A DNA stretch of 64,000 nt, taken from positions 124,001-188,000 of the forward strand of contig NZ_JBHJHP010000004.1 in the NCBI RefSeq assembly GCF_042219855.1. Direction: 5' to 3'. The notes beneath the pieces are model-generated. The model was not told where the DNA came from and searched no databases. It saw nothing but the letters and a program-made list of their open reading frames with translations. The translations under genes were made by a program, and so were the position numbers. The first letter of the stretch is position 1, and each line of letters starts with the position of its first letter. This document shows positions 44,965 to 53,928 of this stretch, in pieces. This DNA is from JBHJHP01 sp042219855. GTDB taxonomy: Bacteria; Bacteroidota; Bacteroidia; Bacteroidales; UBA5342.

Positions 44965-47544
44965 ATGAAAATAAAATCTTATCTTCTTGTTATAGTATTG
45001 GCAATCAGTTCTTTCGTATATGCAAATGAACCGGATTCTGCCTATGTGTTTTCTTACACAAACGCCGATGCAGACGGACGGAGTGGTTTGCATTTTGCGT
45101 GGAGTATTGACCAGGAAAACTGGCATGCTATAGGTCCCGATTTCAGTTTTGTAAAAAGTGACTTTGGTAGCTGGGGTTCGCAAAAGCGTATGTTTGATCC
45201 CTATGTCTTCCTTGATCCGGATGGGAAGTGGCATGCCGTATGGACGCTTAACCACAGGGTTACCCAGTTTGCACATGCTGCATCCGATGATCTGTCTTTC
45301 TGGTGGAGACAGTCGTATCCATATGTGATGGAATCAGGGAACTGCCTGCTTCCGGAAGTATCCTACGATAAGGCCAACGAAAGGTTTGTTGTGACCTGGA
45401 TGAGTGACAGAGGCGATGAACAAGGAATATACATGGTTACCACACCGGATTTTGTCAATTACAGTGATACTCAAAAAGCATCAGAAAAAGATCGGATCAA
45501 TAACAGGAGGGAGTTTAAGGTTAATGAAAAGCCTGAGACCGGAACAGTATATAAAGTGGCATGGTCAACCATAGATGGCTTAACAACTGATATGGAAGCT
45601 CAAAAATACCGGGATGAACTGAATAATGAACGTGCTGAGGATGATCCGGAAAGATTCAGGTATTTAAAAGCAGTGGATGCTGAGATTAAAGTAAAAGCCG
45701 ACGACAACAAGCAGATTTCAGACATGCTGATCGGTATCTTTTTTGAAGATATCAACTATGCTGCTGACGGCGGTTTATATGCAGAGTTTGTACAAAACAG
45801 GGATTTTGAATACAATTCAGGCATCAGACGGGAATGGAATCATAAATCATACTGGTCGCTTGAAAATGAGGCTGATGTGGAGTTTTCCATTGATACCGTA
45901 AATCCGATTCATGCGCATAACAAATATTATGCTGTGCTTGATGTGAAGAAAACAGGAGCCGGACTTGTAAATCCCGGATATGACGGGATGGGTATAACAG
46001 CCGGTGAAAAATATGACTTCTCCGTTTTTGCTAAAAGTCTGGATGGCTCAAAAAACAGTTTGCTGATTCAACTGCTTAACCAGAATGATGAAGTGATTGG
46101 AGAAGCCAAAACAAAAGCATTATCTGCCAAATGGAAAAAACTGAGCACGGTAATTAAGGCAAAGGAAAACTGCGTTAAAGCTAAAATTGTAGTTAAACCA
46201 GCCAAAGTTGGTAAGGTCGGTTTGGACATGATTTCACTGTTCCCTGAGAATACCTTTAAAGGAAGACAAAACGGTTTGCGTCAGGATCTGGCTCAGACGA
46301 TTGCTGATATGCATCCCCGGTTTGTCCGTTTCCCGGGTGGTTGTGTGGCTCACGGAAATGGCATAGACAATATTTATAATTGGAAAAATACAATTGGACC
46401 CCTGGAATCGCGTATACAGCAAAGAAATACCTGGGGCTATAACCAGTCGGGTGGTTTGGGTTATTTTGAATATTTTCAGTTTTGTGAGGACCTGGGTGCT
46501 GAACCGGTTCCTGTACTTGCAGCAGGTGTGCCATGTCAGAACTCCAGTATCGGTGGCGACGGACAACAAGGCGGAATACCAATGTGCGATATGGATGATT
46601 ATGTACAGGATGTGCTTGATCTGATAGAGTGGGCCAACGGAGATAAGAATAGTGAGTGGGGCAGAAAAAGGGCTGAAGCCGGACATCCGGAACCTTTCAA
46701 TTTAAGATATATCGGTATAGGGAATGAGGATCTGATTACAGACATTTTTGAGGAACGCTTTACCATGATCTATAAAGCAGTGAAAGAGAAGTATCCTGAA
46801 ATGAAAGTGATCGGGACTGCCGGACCATTCTATTACGGTACGGATTATGAAGAAGGCTGGAAAATTGGGAAGAAACTTGGTGTGGATCTGTTGGATGAGC
46901 ACTATTATGTGCCACCGGGATGGTTCATTTACAACCAGGATTATTACGATAAATACGACCGCTCCGGTCCGAAGGTGTATCTGGGCGAATATGCATCACA
47001 TCTGCCTCGCAGACCTTTGAATATTGAAACAGCTCTGTCTGAAGCCTTATATCTGACAGCCATAGAACGGAACGGGGATGTTGTACACATGACGTCTTAT
47101 GCACCGCTTCTGGCAAGGGAACACCGGACGCAATGGAATCCGGATCTGATATACTTTAACAGTTCTGAAGTTAAGCCTACAACCGATTACTATGTACAGA
47201 AAATGTACGGACAGCATTCAGGGACAACCTATTTTGCATCGGATGTTAAACTGTCTGATCAGAATGTGAAGGTACAAAACAGGGTAGGCGTGTCTGTTGT
47301 GAAAGATGAGAAAAATAATGAGCTGATCGTTAAACTGGTCAACATGCTGCCGGTTGAGGTGAATTCCAGCCTGGACTTATCGGATTTTGATCTGGAAGCA
47401 GCAAATGCTAAACTGTCGGTTCTTGAGGGTGATCCGAAAGATCGTGATGCCAAACCTGCCGATAGTTCCATTGAAGTGGATAAGCGGTTTAGCTATAAAA
47501 TGGATCCATATTCGTTCTCTGTGATCCGGATAAGTTTGAAATAA
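44965..47544 (+). CDS. GH43-like fragment fused to GH51 alpha-L-arabinofuranosidase
   Basis: The start at the ATG at 44965 (MKIKSYLLV) gives 859 residues with signal peptide SSFVYA. Residues about 25-160 resemble blades of a GH43-type propeller (MFDPYVFLDPDGKWHAVW, FVVTWMSDRGDEQGIYMV). They are too short for a whole five-bladed domain. From about residue 250 the chain is GH51 (SDMLIGIFFEDINYAADGG), with a carbohydrate-binding insert and then the TIM barrel (FVRFPGGCVAHGN). The acid/base Glu588 lies in GIGNED and the nucleophile Glu675 in YLGEYAS. It should release terminal arabinofuranose from arabinan, arabinoxylan or arabinogalactan side chains. A strong terminator follows. Confidence 0.9.
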   Translation: MKIKSYLLVIVLAISSFVYANEPDSAYVFSYTNADADGRSGLHFAWSIDQENWHAIGPDFSFVKSDFGSWGSQKRMFDPYVFLDPDGKWHAVWTLNHRVTQFAHAASDDLSFWWRQSYPYVMESGNCLLPEVSYDKANERFVVTWMSDRGDEQGIYMVTTPDFVNYSDTQKASEKDRINNRREFKVNEKPETGTVYKVAWSTIDGLTTDMEAQKYRDELNNERAEDDPERFRYLKAVDAEIKVKADDNKQISDMLIGIFFEDINYAADGGLYAEFVQNRDFEYNSGIRREWNHKSYWSLENEADVEFSIDTVNPIHAHNKYYAVLDVKKTGAGLVNPGYDGMGITAGEKYDFSVFAKSLDGSKNSLLIQLLNQNDEVIGEAKTKALSAKWKKLSTVIKAKENCVKAKIVVKPAKVGKVGLDMISLFPENTFKGRQNGLRQDLAQTIADMHPRFVRFPGGCVAHGNGIDNIYNWKNTIGPLESRIQQRNTWGYNQSGGLGYFEYFQFCEDLGAEPVPVLAAGVPCQNSSIGGDGQQGGIPMCDMDDYVQDVLDLIEWANGDKNSEWGRKRAEAGHPEPFNLRYIGIGNEDLITDIFEERFTMIYKAVKEKYPEMKVIGTAGPFYYGTDYEEGWKIGKKLGVDLLDEHYYVPPGWFIYNQDYYDKYDRSGPKVYLGEYASHLPRRPLNIETALSEALYLTAIERNGDVVHMTSYAPLLAREHRTQWNPDLIYFNSSEVKPTTDYYVQKMYGQHSGTTYFASDVKLSDQNVKVQNRVGVSVVKDEKNNELIVKLVNMLPVEVNSSLDLSDFDLEAANAKLSVLEGDPKDRDAKPADSSIEVDKRFSYKMDPYSFSVIRISLK

Positions 47545-47893
47545 AGGGTTAAAACTCATAGATAATATACTATGAATAACTCCGCCCTGATGGGCGGAGT
47601 TATTTAAATGATGACAGTTCTATGTAAGGATATAATTTGATTATTACTGTTTATAACTGGTGAAAAATCCCCCGTCATGATGTTCCATTCATGACACCCC
47701 CTTTTTCAAAGGGGGACTTTGAAATCCGCAATTCATTAGGTGAGTGTCCTCCTTGCCCGAAAGGAAGTGGATCCCTACCAAAGGGTCGGCATTGCTTTTG
47801 CATAGCTTCAGCGAAGCAAAGGAGACGGAGGATTTAACGCTATTAAGAGCTAATTTTTATGTCTAACTCACATTAAATATTTCTTACCGGACT
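47545..47893. other. Intergenic region rich in palindromes
   Basis: Beyond the terminator it contains hairpins at 47674-47695 (GTCATGA/TCATGAC) and 47697-47715 (CCCCCTTT/AAAGGGGG). A GC-rich stretch with further short inverted repeats covers 47746-47835. It resembles dispersed intergenic repeat debris; no gene is seen. Confidence 0.6.
47575..47604 (+). terminator. Terminator after the GH51 gene
   Basis: AATAACTCCGCCC, loop TGAT and GGGCGGAGTTATT form a perfect 13-bp stem, 30 bases past the stop. Confidence 0.85.
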
Positions 47894-48844
47894 TTAGTCC
47901 ATATCGTGTACTGCTTCCCAGTCAGGGAATACCTTTTCCAGCGTGATCTTTTTAGCCTTTGATTTTTTGAGTTCACCTGACCATGCTACACGTTGTGACC
48001 GATCGGCACCGGGACCATTGTTGTTATATTCCAGATACCGGGTTGTTTTTTCCCGTTCAGGATCACCCCAGTTATGCCAGCCTTCAGGACGGATATGGTT
48101 GCCCATATAGCTGTTCATGAACAACACGGCAGCATATTTGCGCCAGGGACGACCGAGATAGACCTTGTCAATCCCTTCTGCTGCGGTCAGCATACATTTA
48201 TTAAAGATATAACCATAAGGTCTGAATTCCGGTGTTGAGGCAGCGGTGATATAGGAATTCTTTTTGCTGTGAATATGGCAATTTTCAAACCATACTGTAG
48301 CAGGACCAAAAATAAAGTCTGTTGTCCCTTCAATGTAGCAGTCTTTGAAAAATTCAGTACCATATTCATTGCCCGTAAACAAAGTGTCCTGATTACCCAA
48401 TAGGTTACAGTTAATAACCATCAGGTTTTTACCTTCCACATGAAGTGCCACAGCCTGTCCAAGCATTGGTGCATTATTCTCTATCGTCAGGTTTTTCAGG
48501 GTGATCCGGTCTCCGTCAATCCGTAAGGTGGAGGTTTTAAAGGTTCCCATGTTGTTCATATTGGCATGATCTGCCCAGGTAATGATGGTGTTGTCCCTGC
48601 TTTCACCGATCAGTGTTATATCGCATTTATCACTTGAAATCAGAATTTTTTCCTTGTAAATGCCATTTTTAATGAAAATTGTTTTGGGTTCCGGGGTATA
48701 TGATCTGACGGACTGAATCGCTTCCCGTATAGATGTAAAATCGCCGCTGCCATCTTTGGCGACCGTGATATCATATGTTTGGGCGTGAGTTGCAACTGAT
48801 GAGAATAACAACACAATAAATAAGATCTTACCTAAGTTTTTCAT
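47894..48844 (-). CDS. Secreted pectinesterase (CE8)
   Basis: This 317-residue protein starts at the ATG at 48844 (MKNLGKIL); an in-frame GTG at 48862 overlaps the preceding stop. The signal peptide ends VATHAQ. The right-handed beta-helix fold carries all family motifs: GIYKEKI, GQAVALHVEG, GNQDTLFTG, TTDFIFGPA with the catalytic Asp, and YLGRPWRKYA with the catalytic Arg. It removes methyl esters from homogalacturonan, exposing it to lyases or hydrolases. No lyase is encoded in the window. It lies 17 bases after the toxin-like gene and on the same strand. Confidence 0.93.
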   Translation of the reverse strand: MKNLGKILFIVLLFSSVATHAQTYDITVAKDGSGDFTSIREAIQSVRSYTPEPKTIFIKNGIYKEKILISSDKCDITLIGESRDNTIITWADHANMNNMGTFKTSTLRIDGDRITLKNLTIENNAPMLGQAVALHVEGKNLMVINCNLLGNQDTLFTGNEYGTEFFKDCYIEGTTDFIFGPATVWFENCHIHSKKNSYITAASTPEFRPYGYIFNKCMLTAAEGIDKVYLGRPWRKYAAVLFMNSYMGNHIRPEGWHNWGDPEREKTTRYLEYNNNGPGADRSQRVAWSGELKKSKAKKITLEKVFPDWEAVHDMD

Positions 48845-48861
48845 ATGTTTAAATTTTATCA

Positions 48862-49695
48862 CTATTCATTAATTCCTTTTTGAAATGATTTTAATATTGA
48901 AAATGCGTATTCAATTTCCCAATTTTTAATTCTTGCCCACTCTTTTGCAATATCTGACTCAATCTCAATATTCAGATTATTCTCCAAAATGGTTTTAATC
49001 CGTTCCATCAATGTTTTAGATTTATCAAGGTATTTTTTTGATTTTCTCCCAAGCACTTCCGCTGCAATTATAAGTTGATCAAATCCATCTTCTGGGAAAG
49101 TATCATTATGATGCTCTACTATTTCATCAAAGTTATCGTCAAAATAGTATTCAATAATTTTTAAAATGTCGGCAAGGTCATTTCCTCTTTCTTCGGGTCT
49201 GTCACTCCATGCCACAAGTTTCAGAATAATCATTCCGGGAAGAGGTGGTATGTTGGCTATTTTTTCTTCGATTTGAACCTGTTCCGGATCTTCCAGAATT
49301 TCTTTAAAGCCAAGAACATGCAGGTCTGAATACCGGTCATTAAATTTTAAAGTATCTCGTTCTTCTACTTCACCAAAAGGTAAAATATCAATGGCCACAT
49401 TATATTTATCAGAATAAAACGTCCATGGTGCTTTTACTTTATTAAAATCCTTTTTCCGGAGTGAAGCACTAATATCTTCGTATTCGTCAAATGATGAAAT
49501 CATAATGGCAAAATCAATATCTTTTGTTCCTCTTCCTGGCTTTATTCCATCTTTAAGTAGTTCTAATGCAAGGGCATTTACTCCGATTAAGTAGTAAGGA
49601 ACAGCATGTTTTATCATAATTTCATCAATAATATCGAATACTTCTTTAAAGTATGGAATCGCAAGTTCCTTATAACTTTGGCTTAATGTACTCAT
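48862..49695 (-). CDS. AbiEii-like nucleotidyltransferase (putative type IV toxin)
   Basis: This 277-residue nucleotidyltransferase-fold protein has the core YLIGVNALALELL followed by RGTKDIDFAIM, where the DxD aspartates bind metal; a later third carboxylate lies around VAIDILPFGE. AbiEii/AbiGii toxins normally read GGTAL at the first motif, so this is a divergent member. GTP-dependent transfer to tRNA has been shown for related toxins. The gene overlaps the upstream antitoxin-like gene by 26 bases. The pair is visibly more AT-rich than its neighbours. Confidence 0.75.
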   Translation of the reverse strand: MSTLSQSYKELAIPYFKEVFDIIDEIMIKHAVPYYLIGVNALALELLKDGIKPGRGTKDIDFAIMISSFDEYEDISASLRKKDFNKVKAPWTFYSDKYNVAIDILPFGEVEERDTLKFNDRYSDLHVLGFKEILEDPEQVQIEEKIANIPPLPGMIILKLVAWSDRPEERGNDLADILKIIEYYFDDNFDEIVEHHNDTFPEDGFDQLIIAAEVLGRKSKKYLDKSKTLMERIKTILENNLNIEIESDIAKEWARIKNWEIEYAFSILKSFQKGINE

Positions 49696-50647
49696 TATAT
49701 ATTAATTGAGCTGTTTCAATATTACGTTTCCCACCTGTAATTATTAATTCTGCATATATCAGTAACGGGGGAGCTACGGTTTCATTATCTTTTTTATGCC
49801 AAAATATATCAAGCGCTTCGAGATCTCCTTCTCCCTTATTTTTAGGTATGAATTTGTACTTCTTTATTAATTCAGGATTGCTCTCTTTTGTATATAAAAG
49901 AAGCTTTTCAGGTCTTAAATAATTGGTAAGTAAATCAGCCGCAGGCTCACCTCCCCAAATTGTTTTAGCCGTATTCAAATCAATTTTCTGCCAGTCTTCT
50001 TTTATTGCAAATGTTCCTTTAGTCAACCTGGGACGTAATTCTGTTGCATATCCGTTTATCCATCTGTTGATTAAGTCATCTTTCTTTTCCCATACATAGA
50101 TCCCTTTTTTTAGAGTTAGCAAATAGCCTGTTTCTTTTAACCCATTTATTACCTGAGGGATATTTCCTAAACCGACTCCTGCTATTTCAGCAATTTCGCG
50201 TTGTGTTTTATTTATTAATTCGGGATTAATTAAAAGATGAAATACAATTTTTAAGCCGGTTTTTGTAAATGCTCTGTTTGCCTTTTCTTTGCGTAAAGTA
50301 ACTTTTTTATTTGTGTCAACTAGACAAAAATAATCCTTGTTTTGAAGAAAAAAATTTCCATTAGCCTCTAAGTATGGGATCTTCAATTTTCGTAATTGTT
50401 CTTTTACGTTTGGATATATCTGTTCTGCAATAATTATTAGGTTGTGGAACTGTTTTTTTAACTCATTGATTTGTGCGAGTTGATATTGACGAAGTTCTTT
50501 TTTTACTTCTATATTATAGAAATATTCTTTTTTATTAATAATGAGTTTTAAAAGACCATCAAGGCCGTTCTCTGCAATCCATTCAGCTTTTATGTAAGTC
50601 TGTTGATTTACATTCTCAATGGCAATATTTATTAATTCATCTTTCAT
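49670..50647 (-). CDS. AbiEi-type antitoxin/transcriptional regulator (putative type IV antitoxin)
   Basis: This 325-residue protein matches the AbiEi_2-type antitoxin layout. The N-terminal part (1-125) is an alpha/beta domain (IIIAEQIYPNVKEQLRKLKI). A winged HTH follows at about 145-190 (TQREIAEIAGVGLGNIPQVI), then the C-terminal domain (GGEPAADLLTNYLRPEKLLL). Such proteins repress their own promoter and neutralise the toxin without direct binding. Repeats suitable as an operator lie just upstream. The 26-base overlap with the next gene argues for coupled translation. Confidence 0.75.
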   Translation of the reverse strand: MKDELINIAIENVNQQTYIKAEWIAENGLDGLLKLIINKKEYFYNIEVKKELRQYQLAQINELKKQFHNLIIIAEQIYPNVKEQLRKLKIPYLEANGNFFLQNKDYFCLVDTNKKVTLRKEKANRAFTKTGLKIVFHLLINPELINKTQREIAEIAGVGLGNIPQVINGLKETGYLLTLKKGIYVWEKKDDLINRWINGYATELRPRLTKGTFAIKEDWQKIDLNTAKTIWGGEPAADLLTNYLRPEKLLLYTKESNPELIKKYKFIPKNKGEGDLEALDIFWHKKDNETVAPPLLIYAELIITGGKRNIETAQLIYNEYIKPKL

Positions 50648-50706
50648 TGTTCACAAAAATATTAAATTCACTGCACGTGAACAAATATAATTTATGAACA
50701 AATATA
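50648..50706 (-). promoter_or_regulatory. Promoter and repeat operator of the AbiE-like pair
   Basis: TGTTCAC (50648-50654) is inverted relative to GTGAACA (50677-50683). TGAACAAATATA occurs at 50678-50689 and again at 50695-50706. Each copy contains the minus-strand -7 box TATATTTG. Repressor binding would cover the promoter. Confidence 0.5.
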
Positions 50707-50775
50707 TTTTTATCTGTTGATATGTAAAATGCATCCGTAATCTAAACTACATGATGAATTGAATCCCTAAGAGAA

Positions 50776-52467
50776 TTAATTTATTTTCCTATCTACTATC
50801 TCCATAATTTCATCTTCCAAACTTTCGGTGGCCCTGTCCAGTTCATCAGCTTTCTTCAGAATGTCGTCTACAAATGTTTTATCGAAAAAATCCTTTGCAT
50901 TGATCTTAACATTCAGATAGGCTCCACGGACGCCGGCCCGCGCAGCCAGTGCACCTACGCCGGCATCGGATACACTGTTGGGATTGCCAATTTCCGCCAT
51001 GGCTTTCATTACTTCCATGGATTTGTAACATAGATTCATAACTTTAAAAGGAACTTCTATGGCGTATCTGGTGGCGTCATCAACAGCTTTTTGGCGGGAT
51101 TTTTTTTCAGCTTCTGTCGTTTTAGGTAATCCAAATGCATCCATTATGGCATTAAAGGCATTCGTGTCCTCGTCCACCAGCTTCAGCAGCTCATCGTGGT
51201 AATATTTGCCTTTGTCTGCCCAGTTGGAAAACTCTTCCCAGCGCTCATCCCAGCCGCGTTTGTGCGCAGAAAGATTAGCCACCATGGTTCCCAGTGCTGC
51301 ACCCATTGTACCCATGTATGCCGAAATGGAACCACCACCTGGTGCAGGTGATTCAGATGCCGTTTCTTCTGCGAAGGCTTTCAGGTTCATGTCAATCAGC
51401 TTTGGCCTGAGTTCAGCAATCATGTATTCAATGATCTTTTTCCCGGGATCAAAAGGTTTCAGTTCATCCAGGCCAAGTGATTTAACAGCGATTTTTATGA
51501 TTTCATCATCCGAAATACCGGTGGAGCGCTGTTGTTTTTTCAGGAAATACTTCCCGGCATCCAACATCGCTTTTAGCGGAATCACTCCAACCAGTTCTGA
51601 ACCTGTAACACGTAGTCCCCTTGCCTGGGCTCTCTGGCATGCAGCATCGAATACTTCATGAACAGAGGTTACTGTAGTATCGGTCAGGTTAAACGAAAGT
51701 TGCGCAATGCCATATTCCTCAATGAACCATCCGATACCTTTTACACACTTCAGCAGGCCGGGCTCATAAACCGGTTTGCCGTTTTTGTCCAGGACTTTTT
51801 TACCGGTAAGTGTTCCACCTTCTCGTTTAATGCGGCCTTTTTCACGAATATCAAACGCAATAGCATTGGCCCGACGGGTTGAGGTGGTGTTCAGGTTCAC
51901 ATTATAGGCCACTAAAAAGTTACGTGCACTGACAGCTGTTGCTCCGGATTTGGCGACAGATGCGTTATATTCTGCCGGGCCAAAATCAGGTTTCCATTCC
52001 GGATCAGCCAGCTTATTTGCCAGACCTTCGTATTCACCTGATCGGCAGCTGGCCAGGTTTTTTCGTTTATCTTCACGTGCTGCAAATTCATAACAGTAGA
52101 TGGGGATTTTTAATTCCCTGCCGATGCGTTCAGCCAGTTTATGTGCATACACAACTGTTTCTTCCATGGAGATGCCGGAAACAGGAACCAATGGTAATAC
52201 ATCGGTAGCTCCAAACCGCGGATGAGCCCCCTTGTGTTTGCTCATATCAATCAGTTCTGCAGCTTTTTTAACGGCTCTGAAAGCAGCTTCGCAAACTGCA
52301 TCCGGTGTTCCCACAAACGTTACAACTGTGCGATTTGTAGCCTTTCCCGGATCCACGTCAATAAGCTTTACGCCTTCAACCGTTTCTATTTTGTCCGTGA
52401 TTTGTTTGATGGTTTCCATGTTGTTCCCTTCACTGAAATTGGGAACGCATTCTATCAGTTGTGTCAT
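50776..52467 (-). CDS. ftcD: Bifunctional glutamate formimidoyltransferase / formimidoyltetrahydrofolate cyclodeaminase
   Basis: This 563-residue protein has residues 1-325 as the formiminotransferase domain (ECVPNFSEGNNMETIKQI, GAHPRFGATDVLPLVPV) and about 350-555 as the helical cyclodeaminase (ASESPAPGGGSISAYMGTMG, NPNSVSDAGVGALAARAG). It moves the formimino group of formiminoglutamate to tetrahydrofolate and then releases ammonia, closing histidine degradation to glutamate. Both domains look complete. It starts 5 bases after the imidazolonepropionase stop. Confidence 0.95.
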   Translation of the reverse strand: MTQLIECVPNFSEGNNMETIKQITDKIETVEGVKLIDVDPGKATNRTVVTFVGTPDAVCEAAFRAVKKAAELIDMSKHKGAHPRFGATDVLPLVPVSGISMEETVVYAHKLAERIGRELKIPIYCYEFAAREDKRKNLASCRSGEYEGLANKLADPEWKPDFGPAEYNASVAKSGATAVSARNFLVAYNVNLNTTSTRRANAIAFDIREKGRIKREGGTLTGKKVLDKNGKPVYEPGLLKCVKGIGWFIEEYGIAQLSFNLTDTTVTSVHEVFDAACQRAQARGLRVTGSELVGVIPLKAMLDAGKYFLKKQQRSTGISDDEIIKIAVKSLGLDELKPFDPGKKIIEYMIAELRPKLIDMNLKAFAEETASESPAPGGGSISAYMGTMGAALGTMVANLSAHKRGWDERWEEFSNWADKGKYYHDELLKLVDEDTNAFNAIMDAFGLPKTTEAEKKSRQKAVDDATRYAIEVPFKVMNLCYKSMEVMKAMAEIGNPNSVSDAGVGALAARAGVRGAYLNVKINAKDFFDKTFVDDILKKADELDRATESLEDEIMEIVDRKIN

Positions 52468-52472
52468 ACTAT

Positions 52473-53708
52473 TTAATTTTCAAATGTCAGTTTATTGCCG
52501 TTTTTCCAGACGAAATCCGGTTTCAGTTTACCCTGCCGGTAGATAATTTCCCTGTAATCATTTATGCTGAACGCGATAAAGTCGGCCATATTCCCCTCTT
52601 TCATTATGCCACGGTCATTCAGACCTAAAGCATGCGCTGCACGGCAGGTAATTCCTGCCAAGGTTTCTGTCACGGTAAGTTTTTCGTAAGCACCAAGAAT
52701 GGCTGCCTGAATAAGCAAGTCGCCCATTGGTGCTGAACCGGGATTCCAGTCTGATGCGATCGCCAGCGAAGCACCTGCGTTTAAAAGCTTTCTGGCCGGG
52801 GCAAACGGTAAACCTAACCCGATGGATGCACCGGGTAATACGGTAGCGGTTACATCGCTTTTCCCTAACTGAGAGATGACTTTTTCATCGCTGGCTTCCA
52901 GATGATCCACGCTTTTAGCTTTCATATCAACAGCCAGAAGACTACCTCCCAGGCTGAACTGGTCACCATGAACCACGATGTCAAATCCCAGGTTTTTAGC
53001 TGCATTTAGATAGGGTTTGGCTTCATCCGCTGAGAAGGCTGTTTTTTCTATAAAAATATCTGCACGCCGCGAAAGTTCCAGTCTCTTAATCTCAGGAAGG
53101 AGCTCTTTAGCCAATACTTCCAGGTAAGCTTTATTTGAACCGGAAAAATCCTTTGGCTTAATGTGCGCCGCGAGACAGGTTGCAATTAGGTCAGCTTTAG
53201 TGTCTGAACTTTGTATTGCTTTGAGCATTTTGAGTTCACCGGCAACGGATAATCCATATCCGCTTTTAACTTCAATGGTGGTAATGCCATCCTTAAACAT
53301 GACATCAGCATGTTTCGTAGTTATCCGACTCAGTTCCTCCTGCGATGCTTCCCGTGTTTTCTGCACGGTATTCCAGATACCGCCACCGGCTTCCGCAATT
53401 TCCAGATAGGTTTTACCGGCCAGTCGTAGGGCATAGTCGTTGGCCCGCGATCCGACATAGCAAATATGTGTGTGACAGTCAATCAAACCCGGGAATGCCA
53501 CATGATTGCCATGGACCCATTCAATTTCGGTTGTGGATCGGTCTATTTGCGAAGCCAGCTCCGTAAAGTCACCGATAGCTATGATTTTTCCGTGGTCAGA
53601 CAGAATTCCTCCATCCGAAATTATTTCCAGCTGATCATCGTTTAACGGACCTTTAACCGGAAGTTTATCCATGGTTACAATTTGCCGGAACGGACCTGTT
53701 AGTTTCAT
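52473..53708 (-). CDS. hutI: Imidazolonepropionase
   Basis: This 411-residue amidohydrolase starts at the ATG at 53708 (MKLTGPFRQIV); the upstream 25 codons do not fit. The metal-binding DCHTHICYVGSRANDYALR is near residue 80. GGGIWNTVQKTREAS, the histidine of VHGDQF and the Asp of SDWNPGSAP complete the active site. It hydrolyses 4-imidazolone-5-propionate to formiminoglutamate. The 220-base gap to hutU contains a palindromic repeat element. Confidence 0.95.
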   Translation of the reverse strand: MKLTGPFRQIVTMDKLPVKGPLNDDQLEIISDGGILSDHGKIIAIGDFTELASQIDRSTTEIEWVHGNHVAFPGLIDCHTHICYVGSRANDYALRLAGKTYLEIAEAGGGIWNTVQKTREASQEELSRITTKHADVMFKDGITTIEVKSGYGLSVAGELKMLKAIQSSDTKADLIATCLAAHIKPKDFSGSNKAYLEVLAKELLPEIKRLELSRRADIFIEKTAFSADEAKPYLNAAKNLGFDIVVHGDQFSLGGSLLAVDMKAKSVDHLEASDEKVISQLGKSDVTATVLPGASIGLGLPFAPARKLLNAGASLAIASDWNPGSAPMGDLLIQAAILGAYEKLTVTETLAGITCRAAHALGLNDRGIMKEGNMADFIAFSINDYREIIYRQGKLKPDFVWKNGNKLTFEN

Positions 53709-53786
53709 AATCTTGTTATTACGATCTTTCGTTATAAATGTAAGGTAAATTGTTAATATACAATTAAAACCATGTGTTATCAATTC

Positions 53787-53859
53787 TACCCCTAACCCCT
53801 AAAGGGGAATATCAGATGTACATCTGAATTTTCTCCCCTTCAGGGGAGTCATAGGGGTA
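53787..53859. repeat. Palindromic intergenic element, copy 1
   Basis: Outer arms are TACCCCTA (53787-53794) and TAGGGGTA (53852-53859). Inside are the perfect palindrome TCAGATGTACATCTGA (53812-53827) and the hairpin TCCCC-TTCA-GGGGA (53834-53847). It shares arms and hairpin with 57332-57399. Confidence 0.75.
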
Positions 53860-53928
53860 ATTGAAAAAACTTGTTTTGTCGTTTAAAACGACCAACCATG
53901 AACTCCTTGTTGCAAACGAGGAGTAGTT

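Noticed and set aside
47669..47835. CRISPR-like array
   Set aside because: The repeats are single hairpins of different sequence, not equal repeats with spacers.
48845..48862. GTG start for the pectinesterase
   Set aside because: It would overlap the previous stop and add a charged stretch before the signal peptide; the ATG at 48844 gives a normal signal peptide.
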